A DNA stretch of 64,000 nucleotides from Chloroflexota bacterium (GCA_016210565.1 JACQUA010000396.1:1-64000); one strand, 5' to 3'; positions 54,329 to 62,619 are shown, counted from the first letter of the stretch. Numbers and translations: made by a program. Notes: generated by a model not told the origin, from the letters alone.

Positions 54329-55624
54329 TTGAAAGTTCTCGTCATCGGCCAGGGAGCGAGGGAACACGCCCTGGCCTGGAAACTGGCCCAATCCAAAAGG
54401 GTCAAGAAAATATTCGTGGCCCCGGGCAATGGAGGCACCGCTGCCCCATTTACCAATCTGAAGGTGGCTGCCTCTGACATCCCGGCCCTGGTCGGCGCCG
54501 CCGTCAGGCGCAGCATCGACCTGGCGGTGGTAGGGCCGGAAGGGCCACTGGCCGCCGGGGTGGTGGATGCCTTCGAGAAGAGCGGCGTCCCTGTTTTTGG
54601 CCCATCGCAAAAGGCGGCGCGGATAGAGTCGAGCAAGGTGTTCGCCAAGTCCATTATGGAGAAGTACGGCATCCCCTGCGCCCGGGGCGAAGCCTACGAT
54701 TCACGGGGAGAAGCGGCCAGGGGACTGGAGAAGTTCTCCTTGCCCGTGGTGGTCAAGGCCGACGGACTGGCAGCAGGCAAAGGAGTGATTGTCGCCAGAA
54801 CGCGGGAAGAAGCCCTCGCGGCCCTGACCGAAATCATGGAGAAGAAGGCCTTCGGCCCCGCGGGAGACCGTGTCCTCCTGGAGGAGTGCCTGGTGGGCCG
54901 GGAAGTCAGCCTGCTCGCCTTCAGCGATGGCAGGACGGTCGTGCCCATGGTGCCAGCCCGCGACTACAAGCCCGTCTTCGATGGTAACAAGGGTCCCAAT
55001 ACCGGGGGAATGGGCGGCTACAGCCCGCCGTCCTTTTTCGATGACCGGCTCCGGGATGCGGTGGTCAAAACGGTCCTGCAACCGGCCGTGGCCGGCATGG
55101 CCGCCGAGGGATGCCGCTACAAAGGGGTTCTCTACGCCGGGCTGATGATGACGGCAGCAGGTCCAAGGGTACTGGAATTCAATGCCCGCTTCGGGGACCC
55201 CGAGACCCAGGTAATCCTGCCCCGCCTTCAGTCCGACTTGGCGGAAATCATGCTGTCGGTAATTGAAGAAAAGCTGGACCAGGTTTCAATCCAATGGTCG
55301 CCGCAAGCCTGCGTGGGGGTAGTGCTCGCCTCCGGCGGCTATCCCGGAAGCTATAAGACCGGCTTTCCCATCGAGGGACTGGCAGGGCTGAGCAAGGATA
55401 TCATGGTCTTTCATGCCGGTACGAAGGCCGGCCATAAAGCCGGCGATGTGCGCACCGATGGCGGGAGGGTACTGACCGTGGCGGCCACAGGCCGGACCGT
55501 TTCCGAAGCCAGGGACAAGGTCTACCGTGAACTACCAAAGATCAAGTTCCAGGGCTGCTATTACCGGACTGATATCGCCAGTGAGGACATTCCGGCTTCT
55601 GAAGCCGCAAAGCCGCGACCGTAA
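54329..55624 (+). CDS. purD: phosphoribosylamine-glycine ligase
   Basis: This is the second enzyme of purine synthesis, joining glycine to phosphoribosylamine. The ATP-grasp protein has about 431 residues: VLVIGQGAREHALAWKLAQS at the N-terminus, VVVKADGLAAGKGVIVA for ATP binding, PNTGGMGGYSPP and the metal-binding VLEFNARFGDPETQVILPRL. The start is the TTG at 54329 (LKVLVIGQG), with AGGAG about 12 nt upstream; the frame opens at 54308. It is transcribed with the purine genes to the right but is spaced by a 205-bp gap after the helical gene. Confidence 0.96.
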   Translation: MKVLVIGQGAREHALAWKLAQSKRVKKIFVAPGNGGTAAPFTNLKVAASDIPALVGAAVRRSIDLAVVGPEGPLAAGVVDAFEKSGVPVFGPSQKAARIESSKVFAKSIMEKYGIPCARGEAYDSRGEAARGLEKFSLPVVVKADGLAAGKGVIVARTREEALAALTEIMEKKAFGPAGDRVLLEECLVGREVSLLAFSDGRTVVPMVPARDYKPVFDGNKGPNTGGMGGYSPPSFFDDRLRDAVVKTVLQPAVAGMAAEGCRYKGVLYAGLMMTAAGPRVLEFNARFGDPETQVILPRLQSDLAEIMLSVIEEKLDQVSIQWSPQACVGVVLASGGYPGSYKTGFPIEGLAGLSKDIMVFHAGTKAGHKAGDVRTDGGRVLTVAATGRTVSEARDKVYRELPKIKFQGCYYRTDIASEDIPASEAAKPRP

Positions 55625-55853
55625 TGACGAATGACGAAATTCGAATGACGAATCAATGCTCAAAACCCGAATGTTCAAACAGGCATACATTCGTCATTGG
55701 TGATTTGAGTTTGCTACGAAAATCCCTGGTGGCACAGGCGTCCCCGCCTGTGGGCCTCGATTTTCATCCTTCATGGCGCTTGGCGGGCCAAGCATGGAGG
55801 ATTGATCCGTCATTCGGATTTCGAGTTTCGTCATTCTTTTCGGGAGGGCACCG

Positions 55854-56312
55854 ATGCCTCTGGTAAGCGTCGTTATGGGTAGCAAGTCCGACGCGCCGTT
55901 GATGCAGCCGGCGCTGGACATGCTTCAGCAACTGGGCGTCGAATACGAAGTCTCTGTAACCTCCGCCCACCGGACGCCGGACCGGGCCAGAGACTACGCC
56001 CAGGGGGCAGCCAAAAGGGGAATCGAAGTCATCATCGCCGGCGCCGGCGCCGCCGCCGCCCTGCCCGGCGTCCTGGCGAGCTGGACGCCGCTACCCGTGA
56101 TCGGGGTCCCGCTTCCCAGCAGCGAACTGAAAGGCATAGATTCACTCTACTCCATCGTCCAGATGCCGGGCGGCGTCCCGGTAGCATGCATGGCCATTGG
56201 CTCAGCCGGCGCCAGGAACGCCGCCTGCTTCGCCGCGGCCATCCTGGCTCTCAAGCACCCGGCCATAAAAGAGGCCTACGAGAAATACCGGAAACACCTG
56301 ACCGTCCTGTGA
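55854..56312 (+). CDS. purE: N5-carboxyaminoimidazole ribonucleotide mutase (PurE)
   Basis: The product has 152 residues of the PurE fold, moving the carboxyl group in the AIR carboxylation step. Landmarks are VSVVMGSKSDAPLMQPALDML, VSVTSAHRTPDRARDYAQGA and the glycine/alanine-rich IIAGAGAAAALPGVLASWTPLPVIGVPLPSS, with the C-terminal MPGGVPVACMAIGSAGARNAACFAAAIL. The conserved Ser and His of the active site are present. GGGAGG precedes the ATG. No purK is seen; a class II PurE using CO2 directly is possible. It sits with purD, purB, purC and purS. Confidence 0.95.
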   Translation: MPLVSVVMGSKSDAPLMQPALDMLQQLGVEYEVSVTSAHRTPDRARDYAQGAAKRGIEVIIAGAGAAAALPGVLASWTPLPVIGVPLPSSELKGIDSLYSIVQMPGGVPVACMAIGSAGARNAACFAAAILALKHPAIKEAYEKYRKHLTVL

Positions 56313-56479
56313 CAGATAAATCAAGTATCAAGAAACAAAATGCAAAATGACGGAGCAAGAGTCAAAGACCGGCAATCAGCAGTCAACTATCAGCCGTCAG
56401 CTACTGGCTGAAAGCTGACGGCTGATAACTTTTAGCCTCTTTGCATTTTAAGTCTTGGATTTTCGTCCCGAGGGACAAC

Positions 56480-57769
56480 ATGATCGAACGCTACTCCAGG
56501 CCGGAGATGAAGGCCATCTGGACCGACCAGAACAAATTCGATAACTGGCTGCGGATTGAAATCGCCGTCTGCGAGGCATGGGTTGAGCTGGACGTCATAC
56601 CCAAAGAGGAACTTCCTAAGATCAAGAAGGCAGTCTTCAACCTTAAGAAGTATGATGAGGTACTGAAAGAGACCCATCACGACGTGACAGCCTTCCTGCG
56701 TGTCGTGGCGGAGACCATCGGCCCTGAATCCCGCTTCATCCACATGGGGCTGACCTCATCAGACATCATGGACACCGCTCTCAGCCTTCAGCTTGTTCAA
56801 GCCTCGAAGATTCTCCGTCAGGGCATGGTCAACCTCACTCAGGCTGTTGTCGAAAAGTCCCTGATGCACAAGAAGACCATCATGATGGGGCGTACTCACG
56901 GCGTCCACGCGGAGCCGACAACCTTTGGTCTAAAGCTCGCGGTCTGGGTAGAGGAGATGAAAAGGAACCTGCACCGCCTGGACGAAGCGGAGAAGACCAT
57001 CGCGGTGGGCAAGATCTCCGGCGCTGTGGGGACCTACGCCACAGTGCCTCCCGAAATCGAGGCCGTCGCCTGCGCCAGGCTCTGCCTGGCACCCGACCCC
57101 GTGTCCACTCAGATCGTCCAGAGGGATCGTCACGCCCAGTACCTGACGACCCTGGCCATTATAGCCAGCTCCCTCGAAAAATTTGCCCTCGAAATCCGCG
57201 GGCTCCAGCGTACCGAAGTCCTGGAAGCCGAAGAACCCTTTGCCGAGGGACAGACGGGTTCATCCGCCATGCCCCACAAGCGCAACCCGGAGCTTTGCGA
57301 ACGTGTTTGCGGCTTGGCCAGGCTCGTGCGTGGCTATAGCCTGACATCGTTGGAAAACATCGCCCTCTGGCACGAAAGGGATATCAGTCACTCATCTACC
57401 GAGCGCATCACCTTCCCCGATGCCTGCCTGGTCCTGGACTACATGCTGGACATCTTCACGGGCGTCATGCGGGGACTGCTCGTCTATCCCGACCGCATGC
57501 GACAGAACTTGGAAATTACGCAGGGGCTGGTCTTTTCCCAGAGGGTGCTCCTGGCCCTGATTGAGAAAGGGCTTACCCGGCAAAAGGCCTATGCCATGGT
57601 GCAGCGCAACGCCATGCGGGCCTGGAAAGAAAGGGTACCCTTCATCGGTTTGCTGGCCGCCGACCCGGAGGTTTCCGACTATCTGAGCCGGACCGACCTG
57701 GAGAAACTATTCGATTACAACTACTTTTTGAGACACGTGGACACGGTATTCGACCGCCTGAAACTGTAA
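56480..57769 (+). CDS. purB: adenylosuccinate lyase
   Basis: This enzyme catalyses two fumarate-releasing steps of purine synthesis. The product has about 429 residues of the fumarase/aspartase superfamily: IERYSRPEMKAIWTDQNKFDNWLRIEIAVCEAW at the start, MGLTSSDIMDTALSLQLVQA, GRTHGVHAEPTTFGLKLAVW with the catalytic histidine, and the flexible signature loop GSSAMPHKRNPE. The ATG at 56480 gives the family N-terminus (frame open from 56441), with CGAGGG upstream. It is about 170 bp downstream of purE across a palindromic spacer of self-complementary CAGCCGTCAGC sequence. Confidence 0.97.
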   Translation: MIERYSRPEMKAIWTDQNKFDNWLRIEIAVCEAWVELDVIPKEELPKIKKAVFNLKKYDEVLKETHHDVTAFLRVVAETIGPESRFIHMGLTSSDIMDTALSLQLVQASKILRQGMVNLTQAVVEKSLMHKKTIMMGRTHGVHAEPTTFGLKLAVWVEEMKRNLHRLDEAEKTIAVGKISGAVGTYATVPPEIEAVACARLCLAPDPVSTQIVQRDRHAQYLTTLAIIASSLEKFALEIRGLQRTEVLEAEEPFAEGQTGSSAMPHKRNPELCERVCGLARLVRGYSLTSLENIALWHERDISHSSTERITFPDACLVLDYMLDIFTGVMRGLLVYPDRMRQNLEITQGLVFSQRVLLALIEKGLTRQKAYAMVQRNAMRAWKERVPFIGLLAADPEVSDYLSRTDLEKLFDYNYFLRHVDTVFDRLKL

Positions 57770-57771
57770 TT

Positions 57772-57901
57772 GGTACCACAGGCCACCGTGCCTGTGAGAG
57801 GCAGGATTACACCAGCCGGTACCACAGGCCACCGTGCCTGTGAGAGACGGATTACACCAGCCGGTACCACAGGCCACCGTGCCTGTGAGAGGCAGGATTA
57901 C
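57772..57901. repeat. three tandem copies of a 45-46-bp repeat containing CACAGGC...GCCTGTG
   Basis: Units start at 57772, 57818 and 57863. Each carries GGTACCACAGGCCACCGTGC with its mirror GCCTGTGAG and ends ATTACACCAGCC (the last is cut). The motif is the same dispersed family seen at 30545, 36270, 39004 and 51157, here tandemly amplified between purB and purC. It is followed by a CAGATTGCAGATTA microrepeat. Confidence 0.93.
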
Positions 57902-57951
57902 AGATTGCAGATTACAGATTGCAGATTACGCATTAGAGACCAGGAACCTTC

Positions 57952-58854
57952 ATGCTCATAACTACCACTAATCTACCGCTTCCGGTTTTCAGCAAGGGCA
58001 AAGTCCGTGACATCTACGACCTAGGCGACCAGCTCCTGGTAGTCACCACCGACCGCATGTCCGCCTTCGACGTCGTCCTTCCCAACCCGATCCCGGACAA
58101 GAGCAAGGTCCTGAACCTGCTTTCGGCCTTCTGGTTCGAGAAGACAGCGGGAATCATCCCCAACCACGTCATCAAGGTCATCAAGAATGCCTCGGACCTC
58201 AGGACCTACAACCTTCAAACCTTCAAACCTTCAAACCATCCCTTTCTCGCCGGCCGCGCCATGGTCGTGAAGAAGGCAAACAGGGTTCCCGTGGAGTGCG
58301 TCGTCCGGGGTTACCTCTCCGGCTCCGCTTGGGCGGAGTACAAGCAGAAAGGCGCCATAGGCGGCATGCCGTGGGTGAGAGGGCTGGAAGAAAGCCAGCG
58401 GCTCGAAAGGCCCATATTCACCCCGACGACCAAGGCCGAAACCGGCCATGACATGCCACTCAACCAGGAAGATCTGGAATCCCTGGTTGGCAAGGACCTG
58501 GCCCGGAGCCTGGAAGAAAAGGCCATTGCGGTCTACGACTTCGCCCGCGAATACGCGCTGGACCGGGACATCATCATTGCCGATACCAAGATGGAGTTCG
58601 GGCACGTGGATGGCCAGCTCATCCTCATCGACGAGCTGCTGACGCCCGATTCCAGCCGTTTCTGGCCGTTGAAATCCTACGTTGTGGGCCGTTCTCAGCA
58701 GAGCTTCGACAAGCAGCCGCTCCGGGACTGGCTGGAAGCCTGCGGCTGGAACAAGGAGCCGCCGCCGCCGGAACTGCCTCCCGAAGTGATCGAGCAAACA
58801 GCGAAGAGATACCGCGAAGCATTCCGGCTGTTAACGGGGAAACGGTTGAAGTAG
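57952..58854 (+). CDS. purC: SAICAR synthase (phosphoribosylaminoimidazole-succinocarboxamide synthase)
   Basis: The product has 300 residues and condenses CAIR with aspartate. Conserved parts are the N-terminal GKVRDIYDLGDQLLVVTTDRMSAFDVVLP, FWFEKTAGIIPNHVI, RVPVECVVRGYLSGSAWAEYKQKG, ALDRDIIIADTKMEFGHVDG and the C-terminal SFDKQPLRDWLE. Between the PNHVI region and VPVEC the normal linker is replaced by RTYNLQTFKPSNHPFL, encoded by an ACCTTCAA tandem repeat (about 58205-58235) that keeps the reading frame. The insertion sits in a loop. It should not disrupt the core, but this is unusual. Confidence 0.95.
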   Translation: MLITTTNLPLPVFSKGKVRDIYDLGDQLLVVTTDRMSAFDVVLPNPIPDKSKVLNLLSAFWFEKTAGIIPNHVIKVIKNASDLRTYNLQTFKPSNHPFLAGRAMVVKKANRVPVECVVRGYLSGSAWAEYKQKGAIGGMPWVRGLEESQRLERPIFTPTTKAETGHDMPLNQEDLESLVGKDLARSLEEKAIAVYDFAREYALDRDIIIADTKMEFGHVDGQLILIDELLTPDSSRFWPLKSYVVGRSQQSFDKQPLRDWLEACGWNKEPPPPELPPEVIEQTAKRYREAFRLLTGKRLK

Positions 58855-59082
58855 TAGCCAGTAGCCAGTAGCGAGTAGTGAGTAGTGAGTAGTGAGTAGT
58901 GAGCAGTCAGCAATCGCCGGCTATCGGCCATCAGCTATCGGCTTGGGGGCAATCTTCAACGCTTGAAATCGTAATCTGTCATCTGCAATCTGCAATCTTC
59001 CCCCGGGTTCTTCTGGATGCTGGATTCTGGATTCTGAATTCTGTATTCTATCTCCGGTATTCTTTCATCGAGGTAAAACGCA
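58855..59082. repeat. AGTAGCGAGTAGTG microrepeat after purC
   Basis: The purC stop codon begins a run of AGTAGCCAGTAGC and AGTAGTGAGTAGTG (to about 58905), followed by short GCAATCTGCAATC and ATTCTGGATTCTG repeats. No gene is seen before purS. Confidence 0.75.
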
Positions 59083-59334
59083 ATGTTCCTGGCCAAAGTT
59101 CACGTTACCCTCAAGCCCACGGTTAACGACCCCCAGGGTCTTACTATCAAAGGCGCCCTGCAAACCCTGGGTTTCGATAAGGTCAAGAGCGTCCGCGCCG
59201 GCAAATACATGGAAATTCAGATAGACGAGCCGGACCGCGCCAGGGCCGAAGAGATGGTCAAGGAGATGTGCCGCAAACTCCTGGCCAACCCGGTGATTGA
59301 GAACTTCAAATACGAGCTCGAAAAGAAGGAGTAA
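59083..59334 (+). CDS. purS: phosphoribosylformylglycinamidine synthase subunit PurS
   Basis: The product has 83 residues. This small subunit bridges PurL and PurQ in the three-part FGAM synthase. Family features are the N-terminal AKVHVTLKPTVNDPQGLTIKGALQTLGF and the GKYMEIQIDEPDRARAEEMVKEMCRKLLANPVIENFKYEL C-terminus. GAGG precedes the ATG. purQ and purL do not follow, because hicAB and a duplicated purS end (59872-60042) intervene. The gene is intact. Confidence 0.95.
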   Translation: MFLAKVHVTLKPTVNDPQGLTIKGALQTLGFDKVKSVRAGKYMEIQIDEPDRARAEEMVKEMCRKLLANPVIENFKYELEKKE

Positions 59335-59355
59335 ACAGTCCTTACCAGACAGACG

Positions 59356-59568
59356 CTAAAGGTCTTCAGGTTTCAGAGCGGTCACTTTGGCAATACGGGA
59401 CAACATGCGGGGGCCAAGCTCTTCCTTTTCATGAAATGCAAACACAACATCAGACCAACTCCGGCGTGAAAGAACCCTGTGCGAGCCGCTCTGGCGCTTG
59501 ACGCTCCACCCAATGCGCAGCAATGCGGAGAGTACGCGCTCCGCCTTTGCCGACCGCCATTCGCTCAT
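59356..59568 (-). CDS. hicA: HicA-type mRNA interferase toxin
   Basis: The product has 70 residues with the HicA dsRBD-like fold: AERVLSALLRIGWSVKRQSGSHRVLSRR, in which the GSH histidine is the catalytic residue, then VVFAFHEKEELGPRMLSRIAK. HicA cleaves mRNA and is neutralised by HicB. The gene starts in the antitoxin stop (ATGA overlap). It is intact. It lies on the opposite strand to purS, between purS and the duplicated purS end. Confidence 0.85.
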   Translation of the reverse strand: MSEWRSAKAERVLSALLRIGWSVKRQSGSHRVLSRRSWSDVVFAFHEKEELGPRMLSRIAKVTALKPEDL

Positions 59569-59786
59569 ACGGCAGCAAAGGAAATGCTTAGTGGGCTGAG
59601 CGAATTCTCCCCGTGCTCCAGGCGGTCCGCAAGCACACGCAATGCCAGGGCCTGCACTCTGGCGATCGCCTCTTCAGCACTCCTCCCGTAGGTCAGCACG
59701 CCTGGCAGCTCCAGCACTTCGGCCAGCCAGCGACCATCTTCCTCTCGCTCATTTTCTATGGTAAACTTCATTCGTAAATTATCCAT
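59565..59786 (-). CDS. hicB: HicB-type antitoxin
   Basis: The product has 73 residues of the HicB fold: MKFTIENEREEDGRWLAEVLELPGVLTYGRSAEEAIARVQALALRVLADRLEHGE. The partially degraded RNase H-like pattern is typical of HicB antitoxins, without a separate DNA-binding domain. The start may be the ATG at 59784-59786 or the one five codons later. It is upstream of hicA, with which it overlaps by 4 nt, and together they form a likely active module. Confidence 0.85.
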   Translation of the reverse strand: MDNLRMKFTIENEREEDGRWLAEVLELPGVLTYGRSAEEAIARVQALALRVLADRLEHGENSLSPLSISFAAV

Positions 59787-59871
59787 TTTCGAGACCCCAT
59801 TATAGCCTGAGCCGACTTAGTCACTTAAAATTATAGCATACTGGGGACCATTTTGACCCACGACATCGGTC

Positions 59872-60042
59872 ATGAGTTCCGACAAGCTAAGAAACCCCCG
59901 CGGTGGCAAATACATGGAAATTCAAATCGATGAACCAGACCGCGCCAAAGCCGAAGAGATGGTCAAGGAAATGTGCCGCAAACTCTTGGCCAACCCCGTG
60001 ATTGAAAATTATACGTTTGAATTGGTGAATTCAAAAGGCTAG
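59872..60042 (+). pseudogene. purS: duplicated 3' half of purS
   Basis: The 56-codon frame (ATG 59872 to TAG 60042) contains GKYMEIQIDEPDRAKAEEMVKEMCRKLLANPVIEN, nearly identical to residues 42-77 of PurS, and diverges at the C-terminus. Upstream similarity fades at about 59876. It lies 538 bp downstream of the intact gene, in the same orientation, with hicAB between them. The 5' half and the purS start are missing. Confidence 0.9.
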
Positions 60043-60100
60043 CGCAACTTCCGGAGTTCTGGAACCAAAGAACTTTCCGGAAAAGCATTCTCTGCTAAGG

Positions 60101-60392
60101 GTCTGTCCGCGAATAAGTTGAACAATAAACCACGAGATTACACGAGATTATCACAGGATCCTTTCGCTGGCCAATAGTCTTTTGGTTAACCCTCTACACA
60201 GCCATTTTCCGTTTATTTCTCGTGTTGGTCTCGTGAAATCTTGTGGTTAGATTTATGAAAGCTACCTGGTGCAGCAAAAGAACTAGCTGTTTAACTTGGT
60301 CACGGACGGTTCCTTAGCCTGAAAAAGGCCTCCTTTCATGGAGAATGGAACTGCACGATTTCGCCCAACTGTTCAAGTTAATTATGGACAGG
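60101..60392. mobile_element. 292-bp element with imperfect terminal inverted repeats
   Basis: The left end (60101-60123, starting GTCTGTCCGC and ending AGTTGAAC) and the complement of the right end (60370-60392) match at 17 of 23 positions. Inside, a second imperfect pair occurs (AACCACGAGATT at about 60128 and its partner ending near 60247). There is no coding capacity. It resembles a MITE or a remnant of a small insertion sequence. It lies just upstream of the nuclease-like gene, whose GAGGAG site follows its right end. Confidence 0.45.
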
Positions 60393-60411
60393 CTCTAGAG
60401 GAGCCAATTTC

Positions 60412-61050
60412 ATGCCAGTAGTCGACTATACACAGGCTTTCGAGCATTCCGTTGGAAAGCTCTCGAAGAAATTTGTAAGGTTGCCGTTTACGTTCCAGGG
60501 CGAAGCAGATATACAAGCAACACTTTTTGGCTATTTGATGCAGGACAAAGTCTTCTCCCCAGTGGTTGACAAACCTGAACACCAATACCACGGCCAAAGA
60601 GTGGGATTGGTTCACTTAGAGTTCCCCGTATTGTGGAAGAACGGCGACAAAAAGGGAAGGTACGACTTTGTGATCTGGAATCCAAAACAGGCAAAGAAGT
60701 CTCTAGACCGCTGGGGGGACGACGATGCAGTTATTCGGAATGTTCCTATTCTAATTGCGGCCGAAATAAAGTACCTATGGTCCCTTGCCCACCTAAAGAA
60801 CCTTTGTTCGTATAACAAACTTGCCAAGAGCCAGGACGTGAAAAAACTGACGGGCGGGAAGAGCAGCTATTCCTATTATCTTGTCTTCTGGGACAACAAC
60901 ATAGATCCAGATTATGGGGCCGACTTTGACAGGATGCATCGGGCCTTCAAACAATTGAGGTCGCTGACAGGGCGAAGATTTCGTGTTCTTTTCGTCACGA
61001 GGGACGGGAAGTCAATCAAATTGGGGTTTTCAACCAGGGCATCACCGTAA
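60412..61050 (+). CDS. PD-(D/E)XK-like hypothetical nuclease
   Basis: The product has 212 residues. I do not recognise a named family, but the spacing of Glu31 (FQGEADIQATLF), Asp85 (RYDFVIWNP) and Glu118-x-Lys120 (ILIAAEIKYLW) fits a PD-(D/E)XK nuclease core. The C-terminal part (DSKFRVLFVTRDGKS-like, strands) is unassigned. GAGGAG precedes the ATG. The last 35 bp overlap the convergent DUF1858 gene, so one of the two 3' ends may be shorter. It may be part of an accessory cluster with hicAB. Confidence 0.55.
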   Translation: MPVVDYTQAFEHSVGKLSKKFVRLPFTFQGEADIQATLFGYLMQDKVFSPVVDKPEHQYHGQRVGLVHLEFPVLWKNGDKKGRYDFVIWNPKQAKKSLDRWGDDDAVIRNVPILIAAEIKYLWSLAHLKNLCSYNKLAKSQDVKKLTGGKSSYSYYLVFWDNNIDPDYGADFDRMHRAFKQLRSLTGRRFRVLFVTRDGKSIKLGFSTRASP

Positions 61051-61258
61051 AGCCTTTTTCTTCCAGCTTCTTGATCACCACGTTCAGGTCAGTTCCCATC
61101 TTCTTGCATCCCTGGGGGATGGTGGTCACCCGGCCTATGGTGTTGCGGGTCAGCGCGTTGGCCACCCCCAGAAATCCCAGTTCCTTCAAAACAGGGATCA
61201 GCTCCGGATAGGCCTCGGTCAGATCATACACACTCTTCCTAAGGTCAATCTCTTTCAT
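61016..61258 (-). CDS. DUF1858 domain protein
   Basis: The product has 80 residues of the DUF1858 family: MKEIDLRKSVYDLTEAYPELIPVLKELGF followed by a helical part with GRVTTIPQGCKKMGTDLNVVIKKLEEKGF. DUF1858 domains often precede or are fused to DUF438/PAS proteins in anaerobes and are thought to sense redox or cofactor states; the function is not established. It is directly downstream of the DUF438-PAS gene on the same strand, in line with that pairing. It overlaps the end of the nuclease-like gene by 35 bp. Confidence 0.85.
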   Translation of the reverse strand: MKEIDLRKSVYDLTEAYPELIPVLKELGFLGVANALTRNTIGRVTTIPQGCKKMGTDLNVVIKKLEEKGFTVMPWLKTPI

Positions 61259-61370
61259 CTGATGGCCTTGTTTCCCTTTCCGTTCTTTCGGTCAACGCCG
61301 GTGACCCGAGGGTACCACGAGCCGGGACGGGTGTCGGACTCGGGGACGAGCCCGACCACGGAGCGCACAG

Positions 61371-62582
61371 TCAATCCCTTTCGCTCAACAGTCTTCTCTC
61401 CCCTTCCAGTTTCTTGATGTCGGTGATATCCTGCGACATCTCCAGCGTCCCCAGGTAGCGCCTTTCCCGGTCCCGAACGGCAAAATAGCGGATGTGTACC
61501 AGCCGGCCCCGGAAGTTGATCCAGAACTCAAAGAAGTCCTTCGTCCCATCCTTGAAGGCTGTAACTATCTTCTGGACCACGTCCAGGCTCTGCGGCGGAT
61601 GGCAGTTCTGCACGGCCCGCCCGATGACCGCCCGGGGGCGGGTGAATATCCTGGCTTTGCCTTCAGTGAAGTACTTTACCCTGTCCTCCCGGTCGACAAA
61701 GGTCAGGTCCACGGGCAATGTGTTCAGGAGGCACATCAACTCGGAAAGAGAAACCGAACCCGAAGGGAAGGCCACCGCGTTGTCCTGGATGACCGGCTCC
61801 TCGACGAGAGCCTCGTTCAACTCTCTGATCAGGACTTCTGTCTCTTTGGGCTTTTCTATGTAGGCGTAGCCCACCTCATCGCTTGCCTTCAAGACCTCAA
61901 CCCAGTCGGATGCAGGCAGCTTCTCCAGGCAGGTAGGGAAGAGGATGTTCTCCTCCTTGAAGACCATCCCCTCAACTTCCTCGATCAGGACATTCAAAGT
62001 CTTCTCCTCGAAGCTCTTGAAATCAGCGTCGCCGGTGATGGCGTCTATGCCGGAGATGGCGGCTTTCAAGAGGTCCCTGACCTCGTTATCTTTTCCCCAC
62101 ATTACCTTGGAGGGGCCCATGAATCCCTGCTTTTCCAGAAACGGAAAAAGGACCTGCTCCTTCCTCTCATAGTGGGTCTCAACGCCCCTCAGTGTCACCA
62201 GCACGTCCTTGACGCCCCGTTTGAAGGCCAACAAGTCCGTGGTGGTCCGGCGGCTGACGGCGTCCTTCAAGGTCTTGAGCAGTTTCTCAATTTCCCGGTT
62301 TTCCAGTTTGAAGAGGTGGACCGGGTGCGAGGGTGAAGTCTCTTTAGCGAGCGTCTTTTCCAGCGCCGACTGGAAGAGCAGGGCATGAACATTGCAGAAC
62401 TTCTTTATCTCGTCGGGCGAAAGCCCATCGTTGATGAGGGACTGTTCGATTTCAGCGATCTCCGACGAGGTGATCGCGCCGCACTCGTTTTCAAACCGCT
62501 GCTTGGCCTCCATCACGGATAGTCCCTTGTGGAGTTGCAGGATGATGTCCTTGACAACCTGTTTCTTGGAAACGGTGCTCAT
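61371..62582 (-). CDS. DUF438 protein with hemerythrin-like and PAS domains
   Basis: The product has about 403 residues. The order is DUF438 (MSTVSKKQVVKDIILQLHKGLSVMEAKQRFENE), a hemerythrin-like cation-binding helix bundle with YERKEQVLFPFLEKQGF and EGMVFKEENILFPTCLEKL, then a PAS domain (LMCLLNTLPVDLTFVDREDRVKYFTEGKARIFTRPRAVIGRAVQNCHPP) and a short helical end. Such proteins are thought to sense O2, NO or redox state in anaerobes. The frame opens at 62666 in a repeat; the ATG at 62582 gives the family start. DUF1858 follows downstream. Confidence 0.9.
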   Translation of the reverse strand: MSTVSKKQVVKDIILQLHKGLSVMEAKQRFENECGAITSSEIAEIEQSLINDGLSPDEIKKFCNVHALLFQSALEKTLAKETSPSHPVHLFKLENREIEKLLKTLKDAVSRRTTTDLLAFKRGVKDVLVTLRGVETHYERKEQVLFPFLEKQGFMGPSKVMWGKDNEVRDLLKAAISGIDAITGDADFKSFEEKTLNVLIEEVEGMVFKEENILFPTCLEKLPASDWVEVLKASDEVGYAYIEKPKETEVLIRELNEALVEEPVIQDNAVAFPSGSVSLSELMCLLNTLPVDLTFVDREDRVKYFTEGKARIFTRPRAVIGRAVQNCHPPQSLDVVQKIVTAFKDGTKDFFEFWINFRGRLVHIRYFAVRDRERRYLGTLEMSQDITDIKKLEGERRLLSERD

Positions 62583-62619
62583 TCTGGTTCTCCTGTGTCT
62601 GCAGTCAGGCCAATACCTC

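Noticed and set aside
57772-57901. The 45-46-bp tandem units between purB and purC could be read as a CRISPR array
   Set aside because: There is no unique spacer between repeats, and the unit is one of the dispersed intergenic palindromes of this window.
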